Assembly: GCF_037975245.1 (NCBI RefSeq)
Contig: NC_092572.1
Coordinates: forward strand, 18,623,989 to 18,687,988
Source of the DNA: Apostichopus japonicus
Lineage: Eukaryota; Echinodermata; Holothuroidea; Aspidochirotida; Stichopodidae
Direction of reading: 5' to 3'
Length of the DNA: 64,000 nt
The notes under the pieces are model-generated. The model saw only the letters and a program-made list of their open reading frames with translations. It made no database searches and was not told the origin of the DNA. Below are positions 1 to 54,844 of the stretch, piece by piece (the first letter of the stretch is position 1; every line of letters starts with the position of its first letter). The translations under genes and the position numbers were made by a program.

Positions 1-360
1 ACAAGCAATAGGCTGACAAGGAGAAATCTTTGTACCTCATTGTTTCTCAAATTAACAGTTGAAGAACATTTTCCCTTCTTCAAAGCTTGATCTTATTCAA
101 CACTCCTTCACATCAGCTAGGCCCGGAATTCTTCACATGATTTACATAGAGCACTCTGGGGACTACTTTGTCCATACTTTTCATATTAATGACATGAAAA
201 TGAACTACGAACAATTAAGCGTACTGGTATACTATAAATGTTTTGGTTTCTGAAAAGATTATTGAAGTCTTTCGAGCTTGTCGATCTCAGCAAAACTTCA
301 GCAAGTTTAACTTATAAGAAACACTTACATTTAAACTAAAATATGAGAAGTGTAACTTAC

Positions 361-37381
<37,021 letters not shown>

Positions 37382-40300
37382 TGTCGGTAGAGGACCTATA
37401 GGTTACGTAAGACACTACCAATTGTGAATGGATACATTTACAGCACCCTTTGCCGTTGGAATGAAGAGTTCTTTTTTATGACACTGGTTTTATGGACGTA
37501 TTTACCTGCCAAGCAATGTCATGGTCGAGTAGCTTCACCGTCTGTGAAAATATTGCCATGTCTTATATTGTTTGCTTCATTTCAGAAAGATCTGGAGCCC
37601 ACCTTTTCAAAACTTTTGATTGTCTAGGTCGGTGGTCCCACCCTGTTTGACTTTCTTTGAAAAGACAGTGCTCGCATGATTGGTCAAATCGGTTTGCTTT
37701 AACTCTAATAATGTCTGAGAGTGAGAGAGAGGCCTAAGTACAAGTAACAGGAAGCGACTCATCAATAACCTCGTGTACAAAAAACAATTGCAACGGCATC
37801 AGCGTATCAGTGGCGTACACATGGTATCAAAGGTGAGGGTGGGATGGGGGAAGGGGCAGAATTCTCAATGTTTCCAACCTGCATGACTTATATAATGACA
37901 TTGAAACCTTCAATGAAGGGCCAAAGATGGATGCAAGATTTTTAATATAAAGGATGGGTGTGCCCGTGGAGTTATGGAGGTCTGGGGGTCCTCCAAAGAC
38001 AAGATTTAAGCGCAAGGGTTGTGCTAATTAATACTTTTGAAAGAGGTTTAACGTCCCTACCCCCACTCCACCCCCCCCCCCCCCCCCCCTCCGCCGCCCA
38101 TACACACACCCTTTGAATCTCCGCCTGTTGGTGTTTTAGTAAAGTTGTTTAAAGAGATTTTAATATAGTGATGGCTTTGCAACATCTACATGCAAATATT
38201 ATCTCTTCTCGTTCTGTTGAGATTCACAGTCAAACTTGACGTGTGGCGGAGCTAGGGGTATAGCCCACCCCCACCCACCCCGAGGCCCGAGGTTATTTAG
38301 GCCCTGGGTCATGATTCATTTCTGAGACTGAGAAAGTACGGAGGTGCCTACGGAAAAAAATATGAGATATAATGAAGAGTCCAGAAATGAGGCCAGTGGT
38401 ATAACTGGGCCCGGTGCCCGAACTGGCCCTAAATGTCTATTTGCACATGCAGTAGATCGCTTACTAACCTTTAACCTGATCCTGTATATTGTATCTTTTC
38501 CCTTTCATAGAGGACCCGTGGTACACCACAATGTTTCAATCTCAAAGTAAGGAGACTATAATTGAGAGTCTAAAAAGCCTCTTTTTTCTTGTCCAAGCTC
38601 TATTTTCGGTGACTTTTTTCATTTTCTTACAAAGCATACATATTTAATGAAGTATAACCGTTCTTGGTATAGACATTTTTCTATAGTTCTTCCAAAGTGA
38701 CAAAGTTGTTGTTTCTGCTTTCATGTCCTCGGAGGGTACCTGGTAAGAGCCAACAACAGTGGGCGTTAGGTATACATCGGACCTCGATTTCACTTTTTCG
38801 TTTAGCCTTTCAACAATTTCTGTGTGTTTAGGTTTGAAAGGTTTGTAGATTAAAGGTAAATTTGCTTTTCATAAAACGTTCTCTCTATATACATTTATTT
38901 TATTTGGCAAATATCTCGCACTGTACGTGGTGTTTGATCGGTAAGCAGATAGACTCAAAGACTCATTTGGAGCATGACAATCAAGCTGTTATCAACACTG
39001 AACCAATCACGAAAGGCTTTTGACACTTTCCAATACCAAGAAAAGAGAAATGAAATGGTACAGTAGCCATAAGTAGGCTATATATGTACGTGCGTACGTG
39101 CATGGCCATACACGAGACATGTGGCAGAGTTCAATAATAACTGGTGCACACACAAAATATATAAAGTTGGCTATGACTTTGAATTGTACAAAAGTTACGA
39201 ATAATCTGAAATTACCGCCATTATATAAACTGAACATATACCACCGGAAGCTATGACTTAAGTGTAGTGGTAATCATCTTTTAGTACTCAAGTTTCATTT
39301 ATACCAATTTAGTTTATACGAACAGATACAGACATGTTGGGTAGGCTACCGGAAAAAAAAACGAGAACGAACAAAACAAGTGTCTTCGTGATGACGTCAC
39401 TGGCGGACCACAGAATATGTTGCTATACAAGAAACCAATGCAACGCGCCATTTCCTTAATTCTAGAAGATGAGCTTTCCCGAGAAATGTTATTTTCTTCC
39501 TGCCCTTAATCACTCTCATCTATATTTCTTCATCTGAACTGTAACCCGATATCATGTGATCAAGACAATGGTTTGTTCAAATTTACATATGATGTCCACA
39601 GTTCTTTGGATTTATGCATGCAAATGTATGACTTTGAGTGACGAAAGGTCTATGAAGGGATGACCTCAGTGCAGACGTCAATGAAAATAGCACATTCTAA
39701 ATTTCCTCTGAATGATTTTTGGCATCCTTATATATAGAAGGGCATCCGTTGGGCTAGGATGGTTGATCTTATTCTTCCCTGACTGAATGAGAAAAGTTCC
39801 CGAATGAACGTTTACCCTCGACTAACGGTTGAGATGCGAGGTACCATGCCATCGCCTACACAAACACACCCACACACCAACCCTTACACACACACACTAC
39901 CCCTTTTGCACACTTCACCGGATAAAGCAAATTCGTCTAACGGAAATTTCCAAAGTGTATACGACAAGCAAATAAATGTATGTACACTTGTCCTGCAGTT
40001 TACACTAGTGTAGTCACGTATATTCCAACCAAAGGGAAAATATTGAAGGCAAAACTGCATATAATTATGTAACGTGTGTTATATAATAACTTTAAAAGCA
40101 ATGGCCGTTTTTGTTTCCCAAATTCCTTCGATCAAGGTATAACAAATGAAATTCCACAAATATCTCTATGAAATATCATATCTGAGATAATTTGGTACCT
40201 AGTATGTTTAGCTAGCTGTTGCTTTCATGCAAAGACTGAGCAACATGTTCTTACATACAGATACTGCTTTTAACGTTGTCATCGACTCAACAAAATGACC

Positions 40301-41020
40301 TTCATTTCTGTAAGAATCTTTATTTGAATTAAGTCTGTGAGTTATTTGCCAACTGACGGGTTATATATTACGGATCGCTGAACTTCCATTTAATAGAGAC
40401 AAAGGAAATGAGATAAACATTCCCTTTGTCATTTTGAGTTTTTGACTTTGAAGAATACTGGTATTAGTTTTAAGTGTCACTTTGTGCGGCTCTAAAGTGC
40501 CTTCAAAGTTCTGTTTATTACTTTGTGACGAGAAGGTGTTAGAAAGATGTTTGCATTCACCAACCTGCACAGTATGGAGTTTGCGTCTAACCCACAGTGT
40601 GAAAATCGGCCACAAGAACTCGTGAATTTTGATTACTTTTACTTCAGTCTGAACTTAAGTCAGTGGAACCCCCACCACCCCCCCCCCCCAAAAAAATGAT
40701 TTGGTTCTTGAACGAACATTGAATGTTATTAGACCAAAGACAATGAAGGAATATGTGTCTGCATTTGTTCATTTCTGTGAGACAGATCAGCCATCAATAA
40801 TCAAATATATGCTAGTATTAAATCGAAAATGTTTATTTTTATCAATTAGTTATACGCTAGCATTTAACCGAATCTATGTTATTAAGTAGATATATCATAG
40901 CATATGATGTCTGTATTCATTCTTCTTCCAATTATGGTCTACATAGTTTCAAGTACATGTAGAAATAAAAAGAACTTCATCCTGATTGGCCCATGCAGTA
41001 TGAACGTAAGCACTAAATCA
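37382..41020. other. Intergenic, no gene seen
   Basis: Short C- or G-runs (38070-38090) and fragments with hAT-like ends ('cagtggcgta' at 37808, 'gtggcggagc' at 38243, 'cagtggtataa' at 38394) but without matching partners. The HYR gene promoter should lie just right of 37381; no TATA box can be assigned. Confidence 0.5.
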
Positions 41021-41400
41021 AATTCATTTAAGCATTGAAGGTAATTGAGGTTAGCACTAAATCGAATTCATTTCAGCATTTGAAGGTAATTGAAGTTAGC
41101 ACTAAATCGAATTCATTTCAGCATTTGAAGGTAATTGAAGTTAGCACTAAATCAAATTCATTTCAGCATTGAAGGTAATTGAAGTTAGCACTAAATCGAA
41201 TTCATTTCAGCATTGAAGGTAATTGAGGTTAGCACTAAATCGAATTAATTTCAGCATTTGAAGAAAATTGAGGTTAGCACTAAATCGAATTCATTTCAGA
41301 ATTGAGGTTAGCACTAAATCGAATTAATTCAGCAATGAAGGTAATTGAGGTTAGCACTAAATCGAATTATTTCAGCATTGAATGTAATTGAGGTTAAAAT
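41020..41400. repeat. Tandem repeat, unit about 46 bp
   Basis: About 8 copies of 'ttagcactaaatcgaattca' followed by 'tttcagcatttgaaggtaat'. Several copies are shortened. Confidence 0.9.
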
Positions 41401-45540
<4,140 letters not shown>

Positions 45541-45544
45541 GACC

Positions 45545-45748
45545 ATTAATGACGGTAGGGTTTGTGGCTCCTTGACTGTGGAGGTGGGGAGGGAGGGATG
45601 CATGGATGGCGGGGGGGGGGGGAGGGAGGGGATGTCGTTTGTGACATTATGGTAGGGTTTGTATCTCCTGACTGTGGAGATGGGTTGGAAAGGATGGATG
45701 GCGGGGTAGGGGGGGTGGCGGGTGGGGAGGCTGTTCCGCCTGTTCGGG
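45545..45748. repeat. Two tandem G-rich units of about 100 bp
   Basis: Both contain 'tagggtttgt', 'ctgtggag' and 'ggatggcggggg'. The frames on either strand (PPSPPP, GGEGG) are low-complexity. Confidence 0.8.
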
Positions 45749-46037
45749 ACATTTATCGCTATCACATAGACCCATAGACCAGTAATGTTAGTATAAGGTT
45801 CGCGTCTCCTGTTATCATCAACCAGCTTTCATTTAATAGAATGTGTTATTGGGTAAGATGTGATGAAGGTATCGCCCCGAATAATGCTGAATAAAAACAT
45901 TTATCGCTATCACATAGACCCATAGACCAGTAATGTTAGTATAAGGTTCGCGTCTCCTGTTATCATCAACCAGCTTTCATTTAATAGAATGTGTTATTGG
46001 GTAAGATGTGATGAAGGTATCGCCCCGAATAATGCTA
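45749..46037. repeat. Tandem duplication of 148 bp
   Basis: 'catttatcgctatcacatag' starts at 45750 and 45898. The two copies look identical through 'cgccccgaataatgct', so the duplication is recent or homogenised. Confidence 0.9.
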
Positions 46038-47344
46038 CAGTACGTAAGAACTTTTTATCATATGACAATTTAGCTTTGGTTTATCTCAAAACTTCTATGA
46101 TGTTTGTCTCATTTTTTTTTCCATTTTCAATTGTCGATTTTTTCGAAATTTTGAATTGTTCCTAGACATTTCGAATTTTGACAGGCATGTTGCTTTTCTC
46201 AATTTGATATCTATTGCTAAAAAAACAGCAACAGTAAACAAACAAAACAACCCTTAATGTAAACAACACAAGTTTACTGGGGCTATGTTGAAGGTTTAAA
46301 GGTTGGGCAGGTAAGGAACTAAATAATTTGTTAAGAAAGGCTGCCAGTTTCGTGACCATCTCTCTAAAATCCTGTTGGCTTATTGGCTATGTTTGATAGT
46401 TGGATGCAAATCAAAAGACGGTATATACCGTACGAAGAGAGATAGCTCTTACACTTAAAGTACATGTCTCCCTCTAGCAGTTTGCCACTGAAATGTGTTC
46501 TTCATGCTGCAGTTTGTGTAATCATTTACCCGCTATCCTGCAGTAGGCCTATCGTATTCCATGGACAGACCAAAGATTACTGCATTTGAAGACACCGCTG
46601 TATCACAAAAGCCCATCAAAATAGTTTCACACGGAATAACAATATAATCAGGTCCAAACTTAGCGGTTTTGCAACACAAACATCAAATCATTGCATGACT
46701 TTGTTGGATATAACAGTTTTGTTCTCAGCAGACATAACAGATTCGTAACTATAAGGATCAATTGAACACAAACGGTGTTTAAACCACAAAAATTCTACCA
46801 TCCACTTAGTCATACTGATTCATATGTATGCTCCAATGCGAAATATAGCATCATCTTCAGTTTTTTTCATAATTCGTATACATATTGTATTTTTAACTTG
46901 TAAGAACTATTTGTGAATATTCATTGATTTGAATGGCTCAGACGAATACATAATCATCGTCCGGTGACTGGTGAATTAACCAAGCAATAAAATAACACAG
47001 ATTAAGAAAACAATATGGGTGGAAAATATCAGATACTGCTGGGGGGGGGGGTCTGATTAATAATATTCGTAGGTCAAAGATAATGGGAAGAGTGGCATAG
47101 ATGTAAATCTAATGTCTTTTGGTTAATAACATAAAATGCCTCTTCAAGATGACAACCTCATACATTCTTTAAAAATAAAATTCTGCAAAGAAAAATGTGA
47201 ATTTAGCATATTACCGTGCTCTTACAAGAAGGCCTTATGCACAATATAGACGTATGCAAATTATCTGCGTAACAAGAACGGTAATTTGTACCGTAAGTCA
47301 TGTATACCGGAATCTTTAACAGTATACAGCATTATCTGCAACAG

Positions 47345-47386
<42 letters not shown>

Positions 47387-47500
47387 CTGTTGCAGATAAT
47401 GCTGTATACTGTTAAAGATTCCGGTATATATATATGGATTCCGGTAGATATATATAAAGATTCCGGAATCTTTAACAGTATACAGCATTATCTGCAACAG

Positions 47501-47554
<54 letters not shown>

Positions 47555-47716
47555 ATACTAGATGAGACTAGTGGAACACTAGTAGTTGTAACTCGGAGTT
47601 TCACGCTTTGTAGCGATCTTCAGACAACTCTTTATATTTTTTATAACTCTCATATATTCCGCTCTGTCCAATGGACATAGAGCACTCTGCGCCAAGATAG
47701 ACGCCAACCTACTCTA

Positions 47717-47780
<64 letters not shown>

Positions 47781-48229
47781 TTTATTCACTATTTAGTTGT
47801 GTGACCGAGGTCCATAGGTGGCGTACCACAATAAGGATTTTCTCCATTGACTTGCACTCTTAATTCGTCACTTTCCAAGGCCGCTATTGCATACCAGATA
47901 AATTTGTTTCAAACTGACAAGTGTTACCCACCGTATGACAGCTGATAGCTTGGCCAATCATGGCACACTCAACTATAACCACTCTGACAGTTTAGGTTTC
48001 TGTTACAAGAGGTGGACGTTTATCAAAGTACTCCCCACCCATCTACCAGCGCTCGCTGGGAATCTCTTTGTTTTACCCAGGAATTTATGAAACTTCATAG
48101 ATTCCTTCGTTGGAAAGCAATCATTACACTAGATTAAGATTTCTTTCGGTTGCTCAAAATCCTGACATTGCGCATCTACCAGCATCCAACGACTCCCATC
48201 CAACATTTATGATATATACGGTCGGTAGG
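46038..48229. other. Intergenic with palindrome and (TA)n tracts
   Basis: (TA)n at 47345-47386, 47500-47551 and 47720-47776; palindrome listed separately. No gene seen. Confidence 0.55.
47303..47428. repeat. Perfect palindrome with a (TA)n centre
   Basis: Left arm from tataccggaatcttt through ttatctgcaacagtaat; the right arm is its exact reverse complement ending ccggtata at 47428. A third copy of the arm in the left-arm orientation lies at 47463-47506, again running into (TA)n. Could form a hairpin; might be a foldback or MITE-like unit. Confidence 0.9.
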
Positions 48230-49310
48230 ACCAGAGTACCAGCTTCATGGTCAGTATACATTAAAGCTATCAAAGTAGCAGCTCCATTGTCAGTATACAT
48301 TAAAGCTATATCACAATAGAAGCTCCATGGTCAATATACATGGAGCTATCAGAGTAGCAGCTCCATGGTCAGTATACATTAAAGCTATCGAAGTACCAGC
48401 TCCATTGTCAGTATACATGAGGGTTATCAGAGTAGCAGCTCCATGGTCAGTATACATTATAACTATCAGTGGAGGAGCGCTATCGTCAGTGTATATACAT
48501 TAGAGCTATCAGAGTATAGCAGCTCCATGGTCAGTATACATTAAAGCTATATCACAATAGAAGCTCCATGGTCAATATACATGGAGCTATCGGAGTAGCA
48601 GCTCCATGGTCAGTATACATTAAAGCTATCGAAGTACCAGCTCCATTGTCAGTATACATTAGAGTTATCAGAGTAGCAGCTCCGTGGTCAGTATACATTA
48701 TAACTATCAGTGGAGGAGCTCCATTGTCAGTATATATACATTAGAGCTATCAGAGTATAGCAGCTCCATGGTCAGTATACATTAAAGCTATATCACAATA
48801 GAAGCTCCATGGTCAATATACATGGAGCTATCAGAGTAGCAGCTCCATGGTCAGTATACATTAAAGCTATCGAGGTACCAGCTCCATTGTCAGTATACAT
48901 TAGAGTTATCAGAGTAGCAGCTCCATGGTCAGTATACATTATAACTATCAGTGGAGGAGCTCCATTGTCAGTATATATACATTAGAGCTATCAGAATATA
49001 GCAGCTCCATGGTCAGTATACATTAGATCTTTCAGAGTATAGCAGCTCCATGGTCAGTATACATTTGAGCTACCAAAGTATAGCAGCTCCATGGTCAGTA
49101 TACATTAGAGCTATCAGAGTATAGCTGTTCCATAGTCAGTATACATTAATGCTATCACAGTAGCAGCTCTATCAAAGTAGCAGCTCCATGGTCAGTATAC
49201 ATTAGAGCTGTCATAGCATAGCAGCTCCGTTGTCAGTATACATTAATGCTATCACAGTAGCAGCTCTATCAAAGTAGCAGCTCCATGGTCAGTATACATT
49301 GAACAGTATC
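48230..49310. repeat. Minisatellite, unit about 40 bp, with higher-order structure
   Basis: About 25 copies of 'cagctccatggtcagtatac' followed by 'attaaagctatcagagtag'. A block of about 240 bp (with 'tcacaatagaagctcc' and 'atcagtggaggagc') recurs about three times between 48300 and 48980. Confidence 0.92.
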
Positions 49311-49679
49311 AGAGCTATCAGTCGATTTCGTGGACACTCTATGACACCGTTTGAGGACACACTTTCAAAACACCCTTTGAAAGAACACATTCATGGGAAG
49401 ACTAAAGGGGCTGGGACGTGTTATCCCTTCTTTGGAAAACGGAGTTTTCAGAAGTCAATTTGAACCACTCGTCAGCCTTGTTCACCATAAATGCTTAATA
49501 AGCTCTCTAGAGGTCTTTACTCATCGACACACATAGTGTATACTTTTGCGTATGTCGCATAGTGATTGCCAATCTGGTCATTTGGATTGTTATCAGTGTA
49601 TCCAAATTCTTTACCCTTGCATGTGGTCTTCCATTCTTTACCGTTCCTGTGGGCATCATTTCTTTGGTCTAGCCATTGA

Positions 49680-49909
49680 TTTTACATTCTTAACCCAGCC
49701 TGTGATTTTCCATTCTTTACCTTACCCTGTGATCATCCATTCTTTACCCTACCCTGTGATCTTCCATTCTTTATCCTATCCTCTGATCTTCCATTCTTTA
49801 CCCTAGCCTTTGATCATCCATTCTTTACCCTACCCTGTGATCTTCCATTCTTAACCCTGCCCTGTGATCTTCCATTCTTTATCCTATCCTCTGATCTTCC
49901 ATTCTTTAC
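49680..49909. repeat. Minisatellite, unit about 27-30 bp, left part
   Basis: Copies of 'ttccattctttaccctaccc' plus 'tgtgatc'. It is cut at 49909 by a transposon and resumes at 56327. Confidence 0.92.
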
Positions 49910-50433
49910 CAGGTGCGTATCCAGGGGGGGGGCGTTGGGGGCGCGCGCCCCCCGGGTAAGAAAAAGAGGAGAGAAAAAAAAGAAGAAAAAAGGAAAAAAA
50001 GAGGGGAAAAAAGAAGAGGAGGAGAGGAAGGAAGAGAAAAGAAAAAGAAGAAAGAGAGAAAAAGGAGAAAAAGAGGGAGTAAAAGAAAAACGCGAAGACA
50101 CCGGGAAGAGAAAGAGGAACAGTGACATCATTACAGCGCTGAAGGGTAGCCAGTGACGGATCAATGATTTCGTAAAAGTTTGACTCACCCTACCCCTTAC
50201 ACCGACAACTCCATTTTTTGACGTTTCCATTTTCCTCTCTCACTAATGATCTATATATATACTATATATGGTCTATCATAACGCGTGTGTAGAATTGTGC
50301 TATCAAACCAACTGTGGCTGGTCTCGAACTCGATCGTGTCGTTGGGGATGGGGGCGACCGCCTCCCCCCCCATTCAGCATTGTTTTAAATGATATCGCTA
50401 AGTAATTTCAAAATAGAAAGTGCTTAGATGCAA

Positions 50434-50620
50434 CTTACAAGGCCTGGGAAGTGTCATTTCCAGCGATCTGGGAGACATTTTCGGCCAAAATTTGCTTGTA
50501 CGCTTCGCGCTAACAAATGGTCCTGTGTAGTGCCATTTCCAGCGATCTGGGAGGCATTTTCGGCCAAAATTTTCTTGTACGCTTCGCGCCAACCTGTGGT
50601 GGCGCTACGCTGAGATAATT
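50434..50620. repeat. Subterminal module, two adjacent copies
   Basis: Both contain 'catttccagcgatctgggag', then 'ttttcggccaaaat' and 'cttgtacgcttcgcgc'. Further copies at about 34627-34727, 34952-35050, 55471-55576 and 56190-56284, most ending 'tggtggcgctccgcttagat'. The module occurs in two element families with different TIRs. Confidence 0.85.
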
Positions 50621-50623
50621 TGC

Positions 50624-53600
50624 CAGAGCCGTATATAGAGAGAGTTTGGCCAACCATGTAACCGATTTGGATTGGTCGAGAGGGAAAACGCCCACACAGG
50701 GTGGTAAAATAGGTCCACTTGAAAACTTTATAGCAGACGACACGCATACTCACAGTGTATAGACTATCGTTTTGTACACGAAAAAAGTACGAAATTATGA
50801 AAGAAATGGTGCTGGGGATGCTGCAATCGGTCAGAACATGGATATTGTTGTTCGATTATCCGACTGACCATAAAAGAAGAGGAAGTTTTTGGAAGTAGAA
50901 AGAACAAGATGGAGATCTTATGAAAAAAAGTCTGTGTAGCCTAGGCCCATACTAGCCATAGGCCCTGGTGTAATACGAGTAATGTACAAGCAATGCGAGA
51001 ATTTTACGTTCAGACTGGTTTCTGTAATTACATGCATGGCTATTCTCTCTCGTTTTACGATCCACAAATTCGATTTCATTATGCCAGCTCTCCTAATCAT
51101 AGGCATGGCAGTTTCAGTCGCACATATAGTTATCCTAATTCCTAGTTATTGTATGCCTAGCCTAAAAAAGTATCACTTTTAGTTCTATGTAAAAGGGTGG
51201 GCTAGCCTCTAGGCATCACGTAAAGCCCTAATCCTTAGTTAAGCCCGAAGCATAAGTTAAGCCTGGGCTTAGTTAGACCTGGACCATTCTTGCTCTTATT
51301 ACAACTGTTATAGCACATTACATAATATGGCACAGTGTAAGGCCCAATTAAACTAGGTCTAAGGAAAACAAAGTAGCCTAGGCCTAAACTAGTTAGGCTA
51401 GGTCTATACTCATTGGCAACTTGTGGGTTGTGTACACATACAGGCCTAATTATATAGACCCTTTTAGTATGTCATAAACAAGTGCCCAAATGGTTAAATG
51501 ATCCTGGTTTGTGTTAATTGTCAGCATTGGCCTAGCCTTTTTAGGCTAACATGAATTCAGCCTAATTTTTTCTTCTTCGAAAGTATAGCCTAGGCCTTGG
51601 TTTAATTTGGATGCAGTCAACTATCATTTATCAAAGTTGCATCAGTACCTCCTTATTCCCTTAATTGACACCCACATTGACGATTGAAGTTAAAAAAAAC
51701 CTTTTTAAATTATCTTTAGACAGTAAATTTTAACTCCCTGAATTTCAGGACTTTTTTTACAAATCAAAGGTGACATGTGCTCTGAAGAAAAACTCCTAAC
51801 ATAAAAAGCCACAGTTAGCAGACTGTGATGACAAACCTGGTGAGTGACTTCTAGACTGAAATCCAGTTCCTGCAACCACAGCAATAAAGTCTTTGTTTTA
51901 ATCAATGCACTTGTGTGTTTGAAACTTTCAAATGGACACTCAATGGCAGTTGGTTAAGATATAAGCTTTTACCTTCATCATGGAGAGTCGAAGGGAATCT
52001 GCCTCATCATCTGAATAATGGACTCAAGGATAGCAACAAATCATGATTGGATAATGATTTTGAGCAAGTAAATATCTGGCAATTTGAAAGTTTGTATTAT
52101 TTTTTTACATATTATTTAAGCTGTTTAGCTCACACACAAGCAAATGATCAAGTGACAACAACCGATGCAGTATATTTAAAGGTATTGAAGACTTGCCCTA
52201 AACCGCATGCCGCGCTCTGAAAAAGTTAACTTTCCGTTGCTTGCAGGTGAAGTTTTTTTTGTGTCGCTACAAAATGCAGACAGTAATGAAACCCGATACC
52301 TTGTTATCTTTTATCTAGACCTGAGATGTCCACGCTGCTATGTGCACTGTGTTGTGGGTATTGACTGTGATGTTTGTATTGACTGTACACTAATGTCTAT
52401 TTACAGATGGTAGCAAGCTGTATGTGTATTTTCTGGGATCAATGGTGGTGTCTAACACTTCTGTTACACCGCATTCGAATCTAGGTCCGATAACCGGCAT
52501 GAGACGTTTCTTTGTGCGGGAGTCTCCACACCCTTTAAGGAGAAGTATTTATATCCCATTAATAGAGAAAGAATTATGTTTCAATTGGTAGCATGCAACT
52601 TAAAATTTTGCAAACATTAGATACAATCAAACAATAACAAGGTTCATTTACAAGGTAATCTACTGCCCTTTATTTCACATTAGTCTGTCACATCAGAAGG
52701 TCACAGCTTTCAATAATTATACAAACAAATTCCCTTGATGGGTGCTTCGTTAGATTCCTGCAATTTTCAAGTTTATCAATGTAATAAGTTCTGAATGTGG
52801 CAATGTGGAGAAGCTTTGGGATAATCTGTGGATAAGACTGCCAGACTATCAACAAGATTCCACATCCATGCAACTCCAACTGCTTCCTTCACCTCCTTGC
52901 AGATGTACCACATGTCCAAAACAAAGTCAGCATTGGTTAATGTAATTAAAATCTGGCTTCCTCCTGAGCTGGCAAATACACATGAATTGTCAAGTACAGA
53001 GGTCAGTGTGAAACCACTGAGAGATCTTCTCAGCTTTCAAGAAAACAAAGACTTGAAGCCAAATTGACAGAGGCCACACTGATACCATTCCACTCTCATA
53101 AGATGAAAGCATCACACACACTTCATTTTGCTTCTGCGATGCAGTGCCTGGTAGACTGTGAGGGTCACCCAATGGATGTTTTAACAACTGCCTGGTTTAT
53201 AGAGCTCTACAACAGATAATTCATCCTAATGTCTAGTCGTCATCCTGTCATGGCCTTGAGCAAGTTGAACCCACTTCAACACAAAGCAGCTATTGAATTC
53301 TTGTCTAGGTACTGTCAAATCCACATCACCATCATTGCTGGTTCCAGCTACGCTGACCATGATAAAAGAGTACAATGAGGGTTTTTTACTTCACCCAACA
53401 GAGCTTGCATTCCAGTACCATTGGGCAGCTGAAAAGATATTCAGAAATTGTTATATATGAGTGTGTTTGTATGCATGCATATGCATGATTTTCTTGCTTT
53501 ACAGAACAGCTCCATTTTGATAAGCTATGTAACGTGTAAACCTGCCAATCATATGTTTGAAATAGGACAGGCTGAAACGATTCTTAAATGAAAAGCTTAA

Positions 53601-54844
53601 CGACTTCTTGCATTTTTATACATCACTGTTCAGGTAAGGCCAGTAAGGGCAGTATGAAGAATAAGTAACAATTAATAATTATCATTATGGCCATTTGCTG
53701 TCTGCATAAAAACAAACTGAATGATGTCATCAGCCCTATGCTCAGTTGACAACACTGACAAGTAGGCACACTATGTCAGTGTGATCCATGAAACCTCATT
53801 AAGGACATGACCGTATAGTATATATGTTAATGGAAAATACATAAGCTACAACATACACCAGTATTCAGTTGTTGCAGGGTTTTTTTTTCTCGACAGACCC
53901 ATTCAATCTGTTGCACCTACTATAGCCTAGTACTACATTCCTGAGAAATTAACACCACAATATCAGTCTTAGGTTTGCCCACAGACTCCCAACTATTGCT
54001 AACTCCTACACTCAAGTATATAGTTTAGTTTAGTAGAAAAAATGACCAGGAGAGACATTCAAGTCCCCATTAAGGACCCTAAGGCTATATGAGAGGAATA
54101 AAACCGAGGACATCAAATGTCATACCCAATTACAATGTTTAATGTACTCATCCAAAGTATTCTTAAACCCATACACACTACTTGCAATTCAACCTTCTCA
54201 GGCAAACCATTCAATCCATTCACAACCCTTGTATAAGTTGTATTAGACTTAAGAGAAAAAGTTATGCCGAATATTAATCCTACTATGTAACTTCTGGAGT
54301 TTAATACAATGACCTCTGGTACAACTACTTTTTGGCAAACATGAAAGATCAGTGAAGCATAAATTGTCATTTTATGTGTAGGCCTACTTTATTTAATTGA
54401 AGGATCTATTAATGTTGGCCTGATGCTATAGTTGTGCGTCTGTAATCTAGCCTAGCCAGGACTGTGATGTGTGCTTTTCGTTTGTATGACTAAAGTAGGA
54501 TTAGTAGTATGAGGCGTAAAATAAAACAAGTGTAATGACAGGTTTTCAGCTAGTTTTCTATGCATTTCAGGTGTGAAGATAAACGTAAATGTCATTAACT
54601 AACGCATACTCTAATTCATTACCTGATATCCATTTTGTTCCTCGTATGCCTGTCAAAATCTGACATTCTGAGTCGCTTCGTTTGTTCGCAACGAGCACAG
54701 TGTGCAAAGCTGCTATATATTGTGTGTGGTGTTTTTCGTGTTTCGCGCAACTGGTAACGACAACTGGACCTATTTTGATGCCCATGGTTTGCGTGTGACG
54801 TCACAAATCGCCAGTTGGCCAAACTCTCTCTATATACGGCTCTG
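50624..54844. mobile_element. 4.2-kb DNA transposon with 31-bp TIRs and 9-bp target duplication
   Basis: TIRs at 50624-50654 and 54814-54844 start cagagccgtatatagagaga and run 31 bp without mismatch. The flanks ataatttgc at 50615-50623 and 54845-54853 are identical. A 9-bp duplication is typical of Mutator-like elements, but no transposase was recognised, so the family is open. Inside, palindromic taggccta/cctaggcc motifs cluster near both ends. A minus-strand stretch around 52800-53070 (segments ILITLTNADFVLDMWYICKE and VGVAWMWNLVDS) might be decayed coding sequence. Confidence 0.85.
52740..53190 (-). pseudogene. Possible decayed coding remnant inside the 4.2-kb transposon
   Basis: On the minus strand one frame reads SGFTLTSVLDNSCVFASSGG, then ILITLTNADFVLDMWYICKE and VAWMWNLVDSLAVLSTDYPK with an upstream stop. 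A second frame has LKHPLGDPHSLPGTASQKQN. Amino-acid composition is protein-like but I recognise no family. It could be a relic of the transposon's own gene or a captured fragment. Confidence 0.25.

Noticed and set aside
37808-38400. hAT-like ends (cagtggcgta, gtggcggagc, cagtggtata)
   Set aside because: No matching inverted end with an 8-bp duplication could be found, so no element boundaries can be given.
49814-50230. 138-codon minus-strand ORF rich in S, F and P, and the K/E-rich plus frames
   Set aside because: Arises from a purine-rich tract and the minisatellite at the end of a transposon; no splice or start context.
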